Assembly: GCA_050251195.1 (NCBI GenBank)
Contig: JBFWNG010000011.1
Span: 82,421-146,420, forward strand
Direction: 5' to 3'
DNA from: JBFWNG01 sp050251195
GTDB lineage: Bacteria; Bdellovibrionota_B; Oligoflexia; Oligoflexales; Oligoflexaceae
DNA length: 64,000 nucleotides
Below are positions 53,272-62,587 of the stretch, piece after piece. Made by a program: the position numbers and the translations under genes. The notes beneath the pieces were generated by a model. That model did no database searches. It was not told where the DNA came from and saw nothing but the letters and a program-made list of their open reading frames with translations. Numbering within the stretch: the first letter of the stretch is position 1; each line of letters begins with the position of its first letter.

Positions 53272-54212
53272 TCCTTAAAGTCCACGAGATAGAGGTCTGT
53301 GGTATCTTGTGCGGTGTAGAGAATTTTTTTGCCGTCTTTTGAAAATCGCGGCCAGCGTTGCGAAGGAGCACTAGCGCCTACGAGCGCCTTGTTATGCCCT
53401 TCAAAGTCGGCGACGCGTATAATGTAGCCCGTAACTTTGGACCCGACGTACCGCGCACTCGCGTAGACGACAACCGGGTTGTTGGGATGCCACGACGGAT
53501 CGACGCCAGACGCAAGAAACTTGGGTTCTTCGCCCGTGCGACTTGTGTAAATTTTGTTTTGTTGAGTTGCCCACACAACCATCTCGCCGTCGGGGGAAAC
53601 GTCAAAGGACTGAATTCCGGATTCGTCGTCCTTCATTTCACGGAGCACAAGCCCTTTGCCGGTAGCCCACAGTATCCGCTTTTGGGTTGCAATCCAAAAT
53701 CCCTTCGAGTCTTTTTTGAGTTGCCACGGGGCCTTCCTTTGATCCGGAAAGTCGAGCTGCCGCGAGAAAATCCCTTTGTCGTGAACCAGGTAAAGATGGG
53801 CATCTTTGGGGTCTAGACTGAGTAGTCCGCTTGAGCTGGGAATGGTTTCTACCTTCGTCGTTTCTTTTTCGGTGACGTTGTAGATTTTCACGTCGCTGCG
53901 AATCGAACCGTTTTTTTCGGCGAGCAGTTCCCGGAAAATCAGCCGATGTCCGTCGGGACTCCAAAGATAGGAGCCTCGCACGTCCAGTTTGGAAACAAGA
54001 AAAATTTCCTGGGTTTTTAGGTCAACGACTCGCAGGTTGCGTCCCTTCGAGTCCGTATAGGCAAGATAAGTATTCTGGGGGTTCGGTTTGAGGTAGTGAA
54101 GATCCGAACTCAAACGCAGCCAAGGTTTTACGACGGGAACAACGGCAAAGGCCCTTACGGAGCTAAAATTAAGACTGAGGGCAAGTGCCGCGATGTGAGG
54201 GAAATTCTTCAT
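53268..54212 (-). CDS. TolB-like beta-propeller protein
   Basis: ATG 54212 gives a 314-residue protein with a signal peptide (to about residue 21) and repeated propeller blades (YLWSPDGHRLIF, FDVSPDGEMVVWATQ, WPRFSKDGKKILYTA), the WD40/PD40-type pattern of TolB. It is probably periplasmic. It is operon partner of the His-rich protein gene. The frame extending back to 54494 lacks support. Confidence 0.75.
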   Translation of the reverse strand: MKNFPHIAALALSLNFSSVRAFAVVPVVKPWLRLSSDLHYLKPNPQNTYLAYTDSKGRNLRVVDLKTQEIFLVSKLDVRGSYLWSPDGHRLIFRELLAEKNGSIRSDVKIYNVTEKETTKVETIPSSSGLLSLDPKDAHLYLVHDKGIFSRQLDFPDQRKAPWQLKKDSKGFWIATQKRILWATGKGLVLREMKDDESGIQSFDVSPDGEMVVWATQQNKIYTSRTGEEPKFLASGVDPSWHPNNPVVVYASARYVGSKVTGYIIRVADFEGHNKALVGASAPSQRWPRFSKDGKKILYTAQDTTDLYLVDFKE

Positions 54213-54366
54213 CGTCTCTTGGTTCTTGTGTTGGAGTGAATCTGCTATAGTTAGTATAGCAAATAGTGGGACGACAGAGAATTGCGGGCGACCCCGAAAA
54301 AGGGCTAAAGTTTCGGCTATTTTTGCCGATAAGTTGCATTGCGCGCTTCTGGGCGCAGGAGGAAGC

Positions 54367-54678
54367 ATGAAGTCGTTAATTTTCAGTCTTATTAGCGTGT
54401 TAGGTCTAAGTGTCTGTGAGGCAGCCTTAGCGGCTGACGCTAAGAAGGGCAAGGGAGAGCGACAAAAGTTCCTCACGGGCGAGGCTCGCGGCAAAAAAGG
54501 CTCTACCGAAATCGACTTCGACGAGGCGGATATCGAAGGTCGCCGTCGCGACCCGGCGGGTATTGCGATCTCTAAAAATCGACCCGATCACGAATACGAC
54601 TTGATCAATCTGCGACTTCGTTGGCATCCCGAGATGATCGAATCCACTGGTACGTTGGAGACTGGTAAAGGGCGATAA
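54367..54678 (+). CDS. Small exported protein of unknown function
   Basis: ATG 54367 follows GGAGGA and gives a 103-residue protein with a signal peptide (about residues 1-22, ALAADA). The mature part has KKGSTEIDFDEADIEGRRRDP and DLINLRLRWHPEMIES. A similar pattern (DFEDVxIEGxxKxP, then a RxxFxPE-like end) occurs in periplasmic proteins associated with motility in myxobacteria, but the link is weak. It lies divergent from the TolB-like gene and convergent with the thioredoxin gene. Confidence 0.58.
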   Translation: MKSLIFSLISVLGLSVCEAALAADAKKGKGERQKFLTGEARGKKGSTEIDFDEADIEGRRRDPAGIAISKNRPDHEYDLINLRLRWHPEMIESTGTLETGKGR

Positions 54679-55230
54679 TCAAAGCGTGGTGTGTAAATAA
54701 AGAAACTTATCCAAATCCTTCAAGTGTTCAAAATTCGTATCAAGATATCTTGTCACTAACCATCCATAGCGATCGGCAACATAGATGCTTGGCAACTCAG
54801 GCTGGTGAAACGCGTTGAGAAGTTCTCCCGTCGACAAAATCGAAAGGCCTTTCAAGTTATAGGTCTTTCGAAACCCTAGCGCATCCTCGCGAGTGTCGTG
54901 AGAAAAAACGTAAATGAACTTCGTATAGTTTTTTTGATACTTTTTTTCGATCCGCATCAGCTCTTTGATGAGCTGTTGGCAAGGAAGACACCAGGACGCA
55001 AGGAAAACGACCACGGTGGCTTCGCCCCACTTGTGTTTAAAATCCACGGTTTGTTCTGTTTGCACGTCTTGGGCTGAGAACTCGGGAAACTTGATCCATT
55101 TGTGGGTATAGGTGTCCGTGATGTCGTATTCTTTGTTGAGTTTGTCCTGGGGATTTTCGGACTCTCCGTGGTTTTCGGCGAATGCCGTTCCAACATTTAT
55201 GAGAAGGACAATTATTGCGAGAAATTTCAT
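54679..55230 (-). CDS. Periplasmic TlpA-like thioredoxin
   Basis: The 183-residue protein has a signal peptide (residues 1-18, AFAEN) and a thioredoxin-like domain with ASWCLPCQQL (CxxC active site). The usual cis-Pro appears in ELPSIYV. It is probably a disulfide reductant for envelope proteins. Confidence 0.75.
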   Translation of the reverse strand: MKFLAIIVLLINVGTAFAENHGESENPQDKLNKEYDITDTYTHKWIKFPEFSAQDVQTEQTVDFKHKWGEATVVVFLASWCLPCQQLIKELMRIEKKYQKNYTKFIYVFSHDTREDALGFRKTYNLKGLSILSTGELLNAFHQPELPSIYVADRYGWLVTRYLDTNFEHLKDLDKFLYLHTTL

Positions 55231-55324
55231 GGCTCGCTAACCCTTATGCTTCATTCTTGGTTGTAAATCACGTTCAAGGTAGTTACCCTTAATATATCAC
55301 ATACGGAAGCTCCTTAGGACAGCA

Positions 55325-56554
55325 GTGCAGAAAGAATCCAAAAAGTGGTCGTTTAATTGGGAAATCCTCGAATCGATGATTGGGGGAAAATCTGCCATCG
55401 ACCTTCCGTCTCTTAGGTTGAAAGATTTAAGAGATGCTACGCAGTTTTTAGTCAGTTACGGCTTTGATCCGGAAAAGGACAAACGCCATATTCATTCGGT
55501 GATCGTCGAATCGCTTTATTTTATTCAAAGGTATCTGATGCCGGAGGAGTGGGATGCGGGAATGACCCCCCCGCCGGAAATCCTTTATGCCGACGACATT
55601 CGTCCGATTATTCTCCTTGCGTCGTCCAAAGATCCCGCTGAGGCCAAAACCCAGGCTTGGGCATGCGCCGTGCTTCGAGTCATGCACACGATTGCGCACA
55701 TCGAGGGCGTATACCGGATCGTCGATATTGAAATCGCTCGTGAACAAATCATGTCGAGGTTTCAGAAATTCATCTTCACAAATGAAGATGGAACGCTTTG
55801 TTTTGGTATCACGGATGATTTTGTTGAACTTGAGCATGTTGAATGGAAGCACGAAAAAGCGCGCAACTCGATTATTTTGAAACTGCTGCATAAAAGGGGC
55901 AACGTTGCCGAGAACATTTACGACTTGTTCGGCGTGCGAATTATTACGAAGACCCTTCCCGACGTGTTGTTGGTCGTCAAGTACCTAAAAGACTACCACA
56001 TCATCACCTTTCCAAATGCAAACCCCGCAAGGGCGCGCAATACGCTTGTCGACGTGGAGCAGACCCAGAGGACCTACGCCAGAGTGCGTGAGGCGCTGAA
56101 AAAGGGCGAGATGAGCGAGGCCGAATACGTTCAACACGTTAAGGGCGCCTTTGTCATGCTAAACCGGACGGAGTTGGAACACACCAATCCCCATACCGGG
56201 TCCGTTTACCAGTCGATCCAAATCACGTGCCGCCAGTTGATCCGATATCCCGATCCGATTTTCGGTTGGGCCGACAAGCTTGAGTCAATACTTCAGTCCA
56301 AGAAACTATCGGCGGGTACAAAGAACGTGATTACCGAGTTCATCAAGTTCGCCAAGAACTGGGGAGAAGGATTTCAGGTTATCGAAAGCTCCAACTTTTT
56401 CCCGTTCGAAGTTCACGTCGTGGATGCCGCGACGGCGGAACTCAACCGGACCGGAGACGCCTCTCACGACAAGTACAAACTTTCCCAACTCAAGGCCGCA
56501 CGCCGTCGAGTTCTACAGCCGGTCTTTACACTTTACCGCGAACCTAAACTTTAA
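55325..56554 (+). CDS. RelA/SpoT synthetase-like nucleotidyltransferase-fold protein
   Basis: The 409-residue protein starts at GTG behind TTAGGA. I do not know its function, but the order of motifs matches the (p)ppGpp synthetase domain of RelA/SpoT: WKHEKARNSIILKLLHKRG (RxKxxxSxxxK), then NIYDLFGVRIIT (near residue 197; canonical IYDLxxIRVI with the Mg-binding Asp), TGSVYQSIQITCR near residue 291 (canonical NGYQSLHT), and FEVHVVDAATAELNRTGDASHDKYK (near 361; canonical VEVQIRTxxMHxxAExGxAAHWxYK). There is no hydrolase domain, TGS or ACT domain. Such a fold could also transfer pyrophosphate or nucleotides to other targets. Confidence 0.7.
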   Translation: MQKESKKWSFNWEILESMIGGKSAIDLPSLRLKDLRDATQFLVSYGFDPEKDKRHIHSVIVESLYFIQRYLMPEEWDAGMTPPPEILYADDIRPIILLASSKDPAEAKTQAWACAVLRVMHTIAHIEGVYRIVDIEIAREQIMSRFQKFIFTNEDGTLCFGITDDFVELEHVEWKHEKARNSIILKLLHKRGNVAENIYDLFGVRIITKTLPDVLLVVKYLKDYHIITFPNANPARARNTLVDVEQTQRTYARVREALKKGEMSEAEYVQHVKGAFVMLNRTELEHTNPHTGSVYQSIQITCRQLIRYPDPIFGWADKLESILQSKKLSAGTKNVITEFIKFAKNWGEGFQVIESSNFFPFEVHVVDAATAELNRTGDASHDKYKLSQLKAARRRVLQPVFTLYREPKL

Positions 56555-56647
56555 TAAAATCAATGGCTTATATTTGTCGTCCAGAGTAGGTTGACTTTTA
56601 AGGGCTGCCTTAATAATGTGCAACCAGCTAAACGACGGGCCGACGAT

Positions 56648-58987
56648 ATGACCTCCTGCTATTTTGATGTGCCGCTGATATTCCTAAAGGGAAATGCCCT
56701 TTTTCCGCACAATGAAGTTCCGGTTACGGACCTTGGTACACTAAGCCTCAAAGACCGACGATTGGCAAAGGCGGGTAAGATTCCGCTTGTCGTGGTCCCG
56801 TGGACCGAAGAAGCGATATCCCACCCCCAAAAGCTAAAAAATGTCATTGGAACGCTTGCCGAAGCCGCGGAGACGTTGGCGACCGGCGTCGTTTTGAAGG
56901 GCCTAAAGCGGGTTAGGATCCGTAGCATCAAATCCCATAGGAACGGCTTTTCCGTTCAAGCCGTGCCCGCGGAAGAGCAAGAACGCAAGACCAGCGTTCG
57001 CAACGTCGCATCGGGCAAGAAGCTTCGCATAGAAATCATCAAATTTGTCGAAGCTGAAGCCGACATCAGCTTTACCGTCAAGCAGGCAATCGAAAAAGAA
57101 GAAAACCCGGGAATTCTCGTCGATTTAATTATGCCGTACCTGTCGGTTGATTTGGAAGCCAAGATAAAACTTTTGCAAACATCAAGCCTGGTCAAACGTA
57201 TCCGATGGTGCCTCGATGCGCTCCGGCGCGAGAACGAATTGCGCGGACTCAGTTCGAGAATTCACGAACAGGTGAAGGGTGATTTGCATGAAGAGCAGAG
57301 AAGGCATTATCTTCGCGAGCAGATTCTCGCTATCAAACGCGAGCTCGGTGAAGTTGACGGGGATCACGAACCCGAAGCGATAGAATCGCAGCTCGAAAAA
57401 ATTGATTTCCCTCCGCTGGCGCGGAAAGCGGCGGACGAAGAACTCGAGCGATTGCATCTCAGCCAACCAGGTAGCCCCGAATACATGGTTTCTTATAACT
57501 ATTTGACCCTGGTTCGCGACCTTCCTTGGCGGAGCGCTATGCGCAAACTTCCGCCGTTCAGCAGAACAAAATCGGTCCTCGACGGAAACCACTTTGGTCT
57601 CTCGTCGATCAAGGAACGGGTGCTGGAGTACCTTGCTGTTATCAAACACAAAGGGGAAATTCCCGGCCAGATACTCTTGCTGTCGGGACCTCCCGGCGTA
57701 GGGAAAACATCCCTGGCCCGTTCGATTGCACAAGCGCTTGACCGGCCGTTTGCACGAATAGCGTTTGGCGGCATGAAGGACGAAGCGGAAATCCGCGGAC
57801 ATAGACGAACTTATATCGGATCTTTGCCCGGAAAAATCGTGCAGAGCCTGAAGGACACTGGTACGGCGCACTGCGTTATCCTATTGGACGAGATCGACAA
57901 GATTAGCGGCGATAAGGGTTCCGGCATTGAAGCTGCCTTGCTTGAGGTTCTCGATAAAGAACAAAACGACGCTTTTATTGATCACTACCTCGCTGTTCCG
58001 TTTGATCTTTCCAAGGTTCTGTTCATTGCGACGGCCAACGACGAGAGTCGCATCATCGGACCGCTCCAAGATCGACTCGAGGTCATTCGCTTGCCGAGTT
58101 ATACGGAAGAGGAAAAACGCGAAATTGCCAAAAAGCACCTTATCCCTGAGTTGAGGAAAGAACTTAATCTCAAGTCGAAGGAGTTTGCGGTGCCGTCGGG
58201 TACTATTGACCAGATCATGCGATCCTACACGCGTGAGTCAGGCGTTCGACAACTCAAACGCGAACTCACCGCTCTCGGTCGCAAGGTTGTTCGCTCGATG
58301 GTCGAACAAAAACGCCGTCCTTCGTTTGCGGACCTGACGCCGCTCCTTGGACCGGCCAAGTACATTGACGAGCCAAAGGACAAAATTCTGAGCCCCGGTG
58401 TTGCCATTGGTTTGGCCTATACGGAAGTTGGCGGTGAGTTGCTTTATATCGAAACCAATTACTTGCGCACGGACATCAAGTCTCCGGTGCTTAAACTCAC
58501 GGGAAGTCTCGGCAAGGTGATGAAGGAAAGCGCGGATGCCGCTCTGTCCTACCTGTGCACCCATGCGGGCACGCTAGGTGTCGACATCAATGCGGTGCTT
58601 TCAAGTCAAATCCACCTGCATCTTCCTGATGGCGGGACGCCGAAAGACGGACCGAGCGCCGGAGTCGCAATACTCTGTGCGTTTCTCAGCACTTTCCTTG
58701 GCAAGCCTCTTCCCGCGACGCTCGCCATGACGGGCGAAATCACGCTTCGCGGTCAGATCCTCCCCGTAGGCGGCATTAAGGAAAAATTCTTCGCCGCGTA
58801 TCGTTACGGCAAACAAACCGTGCTTTATCCGGCCGACAACGCGCACGATCTATACGACGTTCCCAAGAGCGTCAAGAAAAACGTCGAACTTGTTCCGGTG
58901 CGAACCGTCGATGAAGTTCTTGACTATCTGGGGTGGGCGCACGGCGGCGAAGGCAAGGGCCGTTTGGTCGTTCTTCCGCGAAATTAG
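56648..58987 (+). CDS. lon: ATP-dependent protease Lon
   Basis: I chose ATG 56648 (MTSCYFDVPLIFLKG) as the N-terminus in line with other Lon proteins; a TTG at 56591 would add 19 residues. The 779-residue protein has the LON substrate-binding domain, the AAA+ module with Walker A GPPGVGKTS and Walker B ILLDEIDK, and the peptidase domain with catalytic Ser in KDGPSAGVAI and Lys in GGIKEKFFAA. It degrades misfolded and regulatory proteins. A terminator follows. The RelA-like gene ends 93 bases upstream in the same direction. Confidence 0.93.
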   Translation: MTSCYFDVPLIFLKGNALFPHNEVPVTDLGTLSLKDRRLAKAGKIPLVVVPWTEEAISHPQKLKNVIGTLAEAAETLATGVVLKGLKRVRIRSIKSHRNGFSVQAVPAEEQERKTSVRNVASGKKLRIEIIKFVEAEADISFTVKQAIEKEENPGILVDLIMPYLSVDLEAKIKLLQTSSLVKRIRWCLDALRRENELRGLSSRIHEQVKGDLHEEQRRHYLREQILAIKRELGEVDGDHEPEAIESQLEKIDFPPLARKAADEELERLHLSQPGSPEYMVSYNYLTLVRDLPWRSAMRKLPPFSRTKSVLDGNHFGLSSIKERVLEYLAVIKHKGEIPGQILLLSGPPGVGKTSLARSIAQALDRPFARIAFGGMKDEAEIRGHRRTYIGSLPGKIVQSLKDTGTAHCVILLDEIDKISGDKGSGIEAALLEVLDKEQNDAFIDHYLAVPFDLSKVLFIATANDESRIIGPLQDRLEVIRLPSYTEEEKREIAKKHLIPELRKELNLKSKEFAVPSGTIDQIMRSYTRESGVRQLKRELTALGRKVVRSMVEQKRRPSFADLTPLLGPAKYIDEPKDKILSPGVAIGLAYTEVGGELLYIETNYLRTDIKSPVLKLTGSLGKVMKESADAALSYLCTHAGTLGVDINAVLSSQIHLHLPDGGTPKDGPSAGVAILCAFLSTFLGKPLPATLAMTGEITLRGQILPVGGIKEKFFAAYRYGKQTVLYPADNAHDLYDVPKSVKKNVELVPVRTVDEVLDYLGWAHGGEGKGRLVVLPRN

Positions 58988-59023
58988 GTTCGCCGGCTTT
59001 GAGATGAACCCAAGAACAAAAAT

Positions 59024-59057
59024 AAAAAACCCAACGCTTTGGGGCGTTGGGCTTTTT
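59024..59057. terminator. Bidirectional rho-independent terminator after lon
   Basis: CCCAACGC (59030-59037) and GCGTTGGG (59044-59051) form the stem around TTTGGG, with A-tract before and T-tract after. It can serve both lon and the convergent gene at 59075. Confidence 0.8.
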
Positions 59058-59074
59058 CTGCTTTCAGGTTGTTA

Positions 59075-59686
59075 TTAGCAGCGCTTGAATTTGAGTTTGT
59101 AAGTGTGGAACACGCCGTCGATTGAGTCGATCGTGATCAGACCCATTTTTCCGGACGCGTGTCTGTCGCGCGTAGAAACCTGGATGGCGGTGTTAACATT
59201 GAGCGATCGGCGTGCGCCGCATGGTGCCCAAACGTCCTGATCAACGGAGTCGCTGATGAAATAGTTTTCGTCAATCGGGCCGTCCCATCTCGTCGACAAG
59301 TTTCCAGTTATAGAGTCGCCTTGGAAATAGTATCTTGATGTTTGCTTTGCGTCGACACCGCGGTCAAGGCTCACATAACCTCTGTAATCGAAGTCAGCGA
59401 TCATGTAGGTCCAGCCTGCAGGAACGTTAAGCTTGATGCCGATTTGGCAGTTTTTTCGGCCTGCGCTCAGTGGAACACCAGGTCCTACTTCTGCGATGTA
59501 TTGGTCAAAAATCAAAGTGAACGCTTGCTCGTCACTTGAAATTTCTTTGCCGACAGATCCTTGTGGACAGCCGCTGCCGCCGTAGTTGATGCCGTCGATG
59601 CTGATGATGTGATCGCCAAATGCGCTGCCTGCTAACGTAGCGGCAAAAATCGCTGTACAAACTTTTGCTGTAATACTTGCTTTCAT
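59075..59686 (-). CDS. DUF4360 secreted protein
   Basis: ATG 59686 (MKASITAKVC), with a ribosome site AGGGGTGG, gives a 203-residue protein with signal peptide (to about residue 23). The mature part matches DUF4360: GSGCPQGSVGKEISSDEQAF at its start, GPGVPLSAGRKNCQIG, NVPAGWTYMIADFDYRG, and SRYYFQGDS. Four cysteines are likely disulfide-bonded. The family is common in fungi and several bacteria, with unknown role. Confidence 0.8.
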   Translation of the reverse strand: MKASITAKVCTAIFAATLAGSAFGDHIISIDGINYGGSGCPQGSVGKEISSDEQAFTLIFDQYIAEVGPGVPLSAGRKNCQIGIKLNVPAGWTYMIADFDYRGYVSLDRGVDAKQTSRYYFQGDSITGNLSTRWDGPIDENYFISDSVDQDVWAPCGARRSLNVNTAIQVSTRDRHASGKMGLITIDSIDGVFHTYKLKFKRC

Positions 59687-59921
59687 AACTCCACCCCTTA
59701 CACTTTGTGGTATTCGATCCACCATGGACCTTTTAAACTCGTCTTTTGCACCTACCGTGCCGAGAAATGAGAAAGCTCAACAATTTTTGCAACATCTTGA
59801 AACCCAAGGCTAATCGGCTGAAGCAAAAAAATGGGGCGGAGCAAAACACGCCATTTCGTCGCAGAAAACGGTAAAGAGATTTTACTAAGATGAGGGGGTC
59901 GACTGGCGTGGTAAAAAATTG

Positions 59922-60596
59922 TTATCGGCGGTAGCGGCTCGAGATTTTGATCTTTGAACCGTTATGGAACAACCAAATATCCCCGTAGAAACTCAGGGAT
60001 GTTTTCCCAACGTTGATGCTGGCTCCATCCTTCATTGCATAGACCGGGAATTTGGCGCCTTCGATGTTTTCAAAGATGGCGTCGTCGTAACGACGAAGGT
60101 CGCGGTAATGGGGAAGGACCTCGAAGTTTACAAGTTTGAGCGCGCGCAAATTGGTGATGCCCACAAAGTTGTCGTCGCAATCATGTTCGGGATATCCAGC
60201 TGTACTGATGGTCGGCGTCATCAAGATGCTGCCTGCACTATGACCGGCGAGGATGCGGTTTTGTTTGATATGCTGGCGAAGGTGTTCTTTGAGTGGATTG
60301 TTTTTCAGAGTTTTCAGAAAGTAGAACGTGTTGCCGCCAGATAAGTATATAAGATCAGAGTTGCCAAGCTTTGACATGTCTTTTCGGGTGAGGGCCTTGT
60401 CGACGTGGACCATGTAGAAGTCAAAATTACCAAATCCGCAGAACCTTTCGATGAATTCGTCGTAGTATTCCGAAGCATCTTCGTGACACGACGACACGAA
60501 CGTGAGTTTTGCTCGCTTCTGCGGAAGATGTTCCGTCAATTTTTGATCGACATCGGAGTTTTCAGAACCGCCGCTGCTATACATCCAAAGGTTCAT
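59922..60596 (-). CDS. Peptidase S51 (dipeptidase E-like)
   Basis: The 224-residue protein has the S51 nucleophile motif LAGHSAGSILM, with the catalytic Ser following GH, and LPHYRD, plus YLSGGNTFYFL. S51 enzymes cut Asp-X dipeptides or related substrates, without a signal peptide, in the cytoplasm. It starts six bases after the SelO-like gene, on the same strand, so the two form an operon. Confidence 0.83.
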   Translation of the reverse strand: MNLWMYSSGGSENSDVDQKLTEHLPQKRAKLTFVSSCHEDASEYYDEFIERFCGFGNFDFYMVHVDKALTRKDMSKLGNSDLIYLSGGNTFYFLKTLKNNPLKEHLRQHIKQNRILAGHSAGSILMTPTISTAGYPEHDCDDNFVGITNLRALKLVNFEVLPHYRDLRRYDDAIFENIEGAKFPVYAMKDGASINVGKTSLSFYGDIWLFHNGSKIKISSRYRR

Positions 60597-60601
60597 AGAC
60601 C

Positions 60602-62425
60602 CTATAATCCTTCTCGATACTCTTTGAGGTACTCTTGAATGCTGGAGACCAGCTTCGAGGCCTTCTTACTGAATCGTTTCTTTCTTTGCGCCGCTCGTCT
60701 TTCTGGTACCAGGGCTTGTTCTTTGACAAAAGATTCAATCGCTTCGTGGAGTTCTTTGGAATCCATGGATTTGCGCAGGTTAACGATTTCGTCGCTGATA
60801 ACGCACACTGCATCACCGGTGATCCGTTCGTAACGATTGATGATCTCCGACCGGGAGGCCACGGATTCCAAGACTTCAGGAACGCTCTTGCCCATGGCTT
60901 TGCCCACCTCGGCCAGCATTGCCATATAGTATTTTTGGAAGAAAAATGCCTTCCGTTTTTTATAAAAAGTTGGGGCCACGTCCTTTTTGGTGGCATAGGA
61001 GGACCGCATGATGCCGAGGAACTTCTCGGCGGTGACGAAATCGAACTTTGCCTGCAGTTGGCGCGGTAGGACCCGTAGGATGTCCCGCATAGAATAGATG
61101 GCGTTCCAGGTTATACCGTCCGGAACGCGCGTTGGTCCCTTGCGGGATTTGGCGCGTTCAAATGTTGAGAATACTTCCTCGAATTGCCTGACCAGCTTTG
61201 GGTTTGCGCGCATCAAAACGCTTGCTTGCGCCTCCGTGAAACCGGTGCGAGCCAGTAAGAGCCAGCGCTTGTGTTCCGTAAACATGGCCTGGAATTTTTT
61301 TAGTATCGGGGCATTGGCAAAGGCTCGTTGAGGCTTCTTCTTGCCTGTTTTGAGGTAGTCAACGAGTTGGGCGAACGTTTGAGTGATATCCCGAGCCTTG
61401 AGCCTCTGGCCTTTGATATTCGTGGACCAACGTTCGTCGTCGTCGAAGCGGTACTCGTGGTGAAAGAGTCCAAACTGTCGGACCGATCCGAAATCGATAA
61501 TGCCGCCGTCGGCGAGGATGTTGTCTCCGTCCCAGTCTAACCAACAGAAGATATACTCTGATTCGAACTGGGCAGTAATCTTGGCGAAGGTTTCGCAGAT
61601 GCGATCGAGCAAGAAATCGTAGCGATTGACTCCGGCGGGAATTTTCTTCCAGGTCTTGTTGGCGAGTTGCCGATCGATGAAGAAATCGGTGACGTTCTTA
61701 AGGCGTTGGTACTGCTCTTGTTTAAGGTGGTTAAAAAAGTGCGAAGGCCGAAGTAGGTTCTCGCCAGCCCGCACGGTAATGGCGAAATTGTTGGGAAATT
61801 CAACGACGCACAAAACCCGTTCCGTTGCGATATTGTTGAGATTCATGATCTCCGAAAGGAGTACGTCGATCATACCTTCGGACAAGGTGGCATAGCCGCA
61901 ACCATAGGAAACGTTGGGGTCGCCGGTTTTATAAAACTTCTTATGAATGGCGCTTGCCGGTGACAGGCATGTGGCGCCTGTCCCGCAACTGGAAATGTCC
62001 CAGGTTTTGCCGTTATTTTTGACGTAGCCGTTCCAGATGCTTCGGCCGTCGCCCGATGTAAGCCCCCGTTTGTTCGGATGCTGAAGCTGCAAATACCGGG
62101 TGGCCATGTAGCGGTTCGGCTTAATTTCTTCAGGGTCAATTTTCACCTGGTGGGTGATGTCATATTCGTTAATGATCGTGATCGCAAAGGCTTCGAGCAG
62201 GGTTTCGGATAGTTCGTCGGTCAAAGCGTGCGAGTGGGCCTTTGGGATCAATCCCATTTCCTTGGCCAGGTCAAAATTGAAATAGGCGACGCGTCCGCGC
62301 TTTCTGCGTCGGGCCTGATACTCGACATAAGCGCCGGGAACCTTGTCCTTAAAGGGATGCGAGCCGTCGATACCAAGTATTTTTTCGTATCCCGTCGAAG
62401 GCTGTAATTTTCTCGCTAGACCCAT
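60602..62425 (-). CDS. Divergent SelO/YdiU-like pseudokinase-fold protein
   Basis: The 607-residue protein matches the layout of SelO protein adenylyltransferases: SGDGRSIWNGYVKNNGKTWD (canonical LGDGRAI), then CGTGA, a YATLSEGMIDVLLSEIMNLNNIATERV stretch (canonical REYLCSEAMYALGIPTTRAL), and LDWDGDNILADGGIIDFGSV (canonical NTDNMxIxGxTIDYGP). The conserved lysine of the LKGAG segment is C147 in this protein (SSCGTGA). It may use a different nucleotide chemistry or be inactive. The gene pair with peptidase S51 is unusual. Size is close to SelO (about 480-600). Confidence 0.68.
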   Translation of the reverse strand: MGLARKLQPSTGYEKILGIDGSHPFKDKVPGAYVEYQARRRKRGRVAYFNFDLAKEMGLIPKAHSHALTDELSETLLEAFAITIINEYDITHQVKIDPEEIKPNRYMATRYLQLQHPNKRGLTSGDGRSIWNGYVKNNGKTWDISSCGTGATCLSPASAIHKKFYKTGDPNVSYGCGYATLSEGMIDVLLSEIMNLNNIATERVLCVVEFPNNFAITVRAGENLLRPSHFFNHLKQEQYQRLKNVTDFFIDRQLANKTWKKIPAGVNRYDFLLDRICETFAKITAQFESEYIFCWLDWDGDNILADGGIIDFGSVRQFGLFHHEYRFDDDERWSTNIKGQRLKARDITQTFAQLVDYLKTGKKKPQRAFANAPILKKFQAMFTEHKRWLLLARTGFTEAQASVLMRANPKLVRQFEEVFSTFERAKSRKGPTRVPDGITWNAIYSMRDILRVLPRQLQAKFDFVTAEKFLGIMRSSYATKKDVAPTFYKKRKAFFFQKYYMAMLAEVGKAMGKSVPEVLESVASRSEIINRYERITGDAVCVISDEIVNLRKSMDSKELHEAIESFVKEQALVPERRAAQRKKRFSKKASKLVSSIQEYLKEYREGL

Positions 62426-62587
62426 TCTTCAACTCCTCGAATTTCCATCGGAAAGCTTCGCTTTGAGTTGAATAATTTCTTAAGGGTATGCGCGCGTATT
62501 TTTTGGTCTAAGCATGAAACAATAATAATATCAAAGAGATAAAAATGATATCTCAAGGATTATGGGTGGTGCCGAAAGGTAAAACGT

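Noticed and set aside
53268..54494. Longer start for the TolB-like protein at 54494
   Set aside because: The extra 94 residues show no signal peptide, and a good signal peptide begins at 54212.
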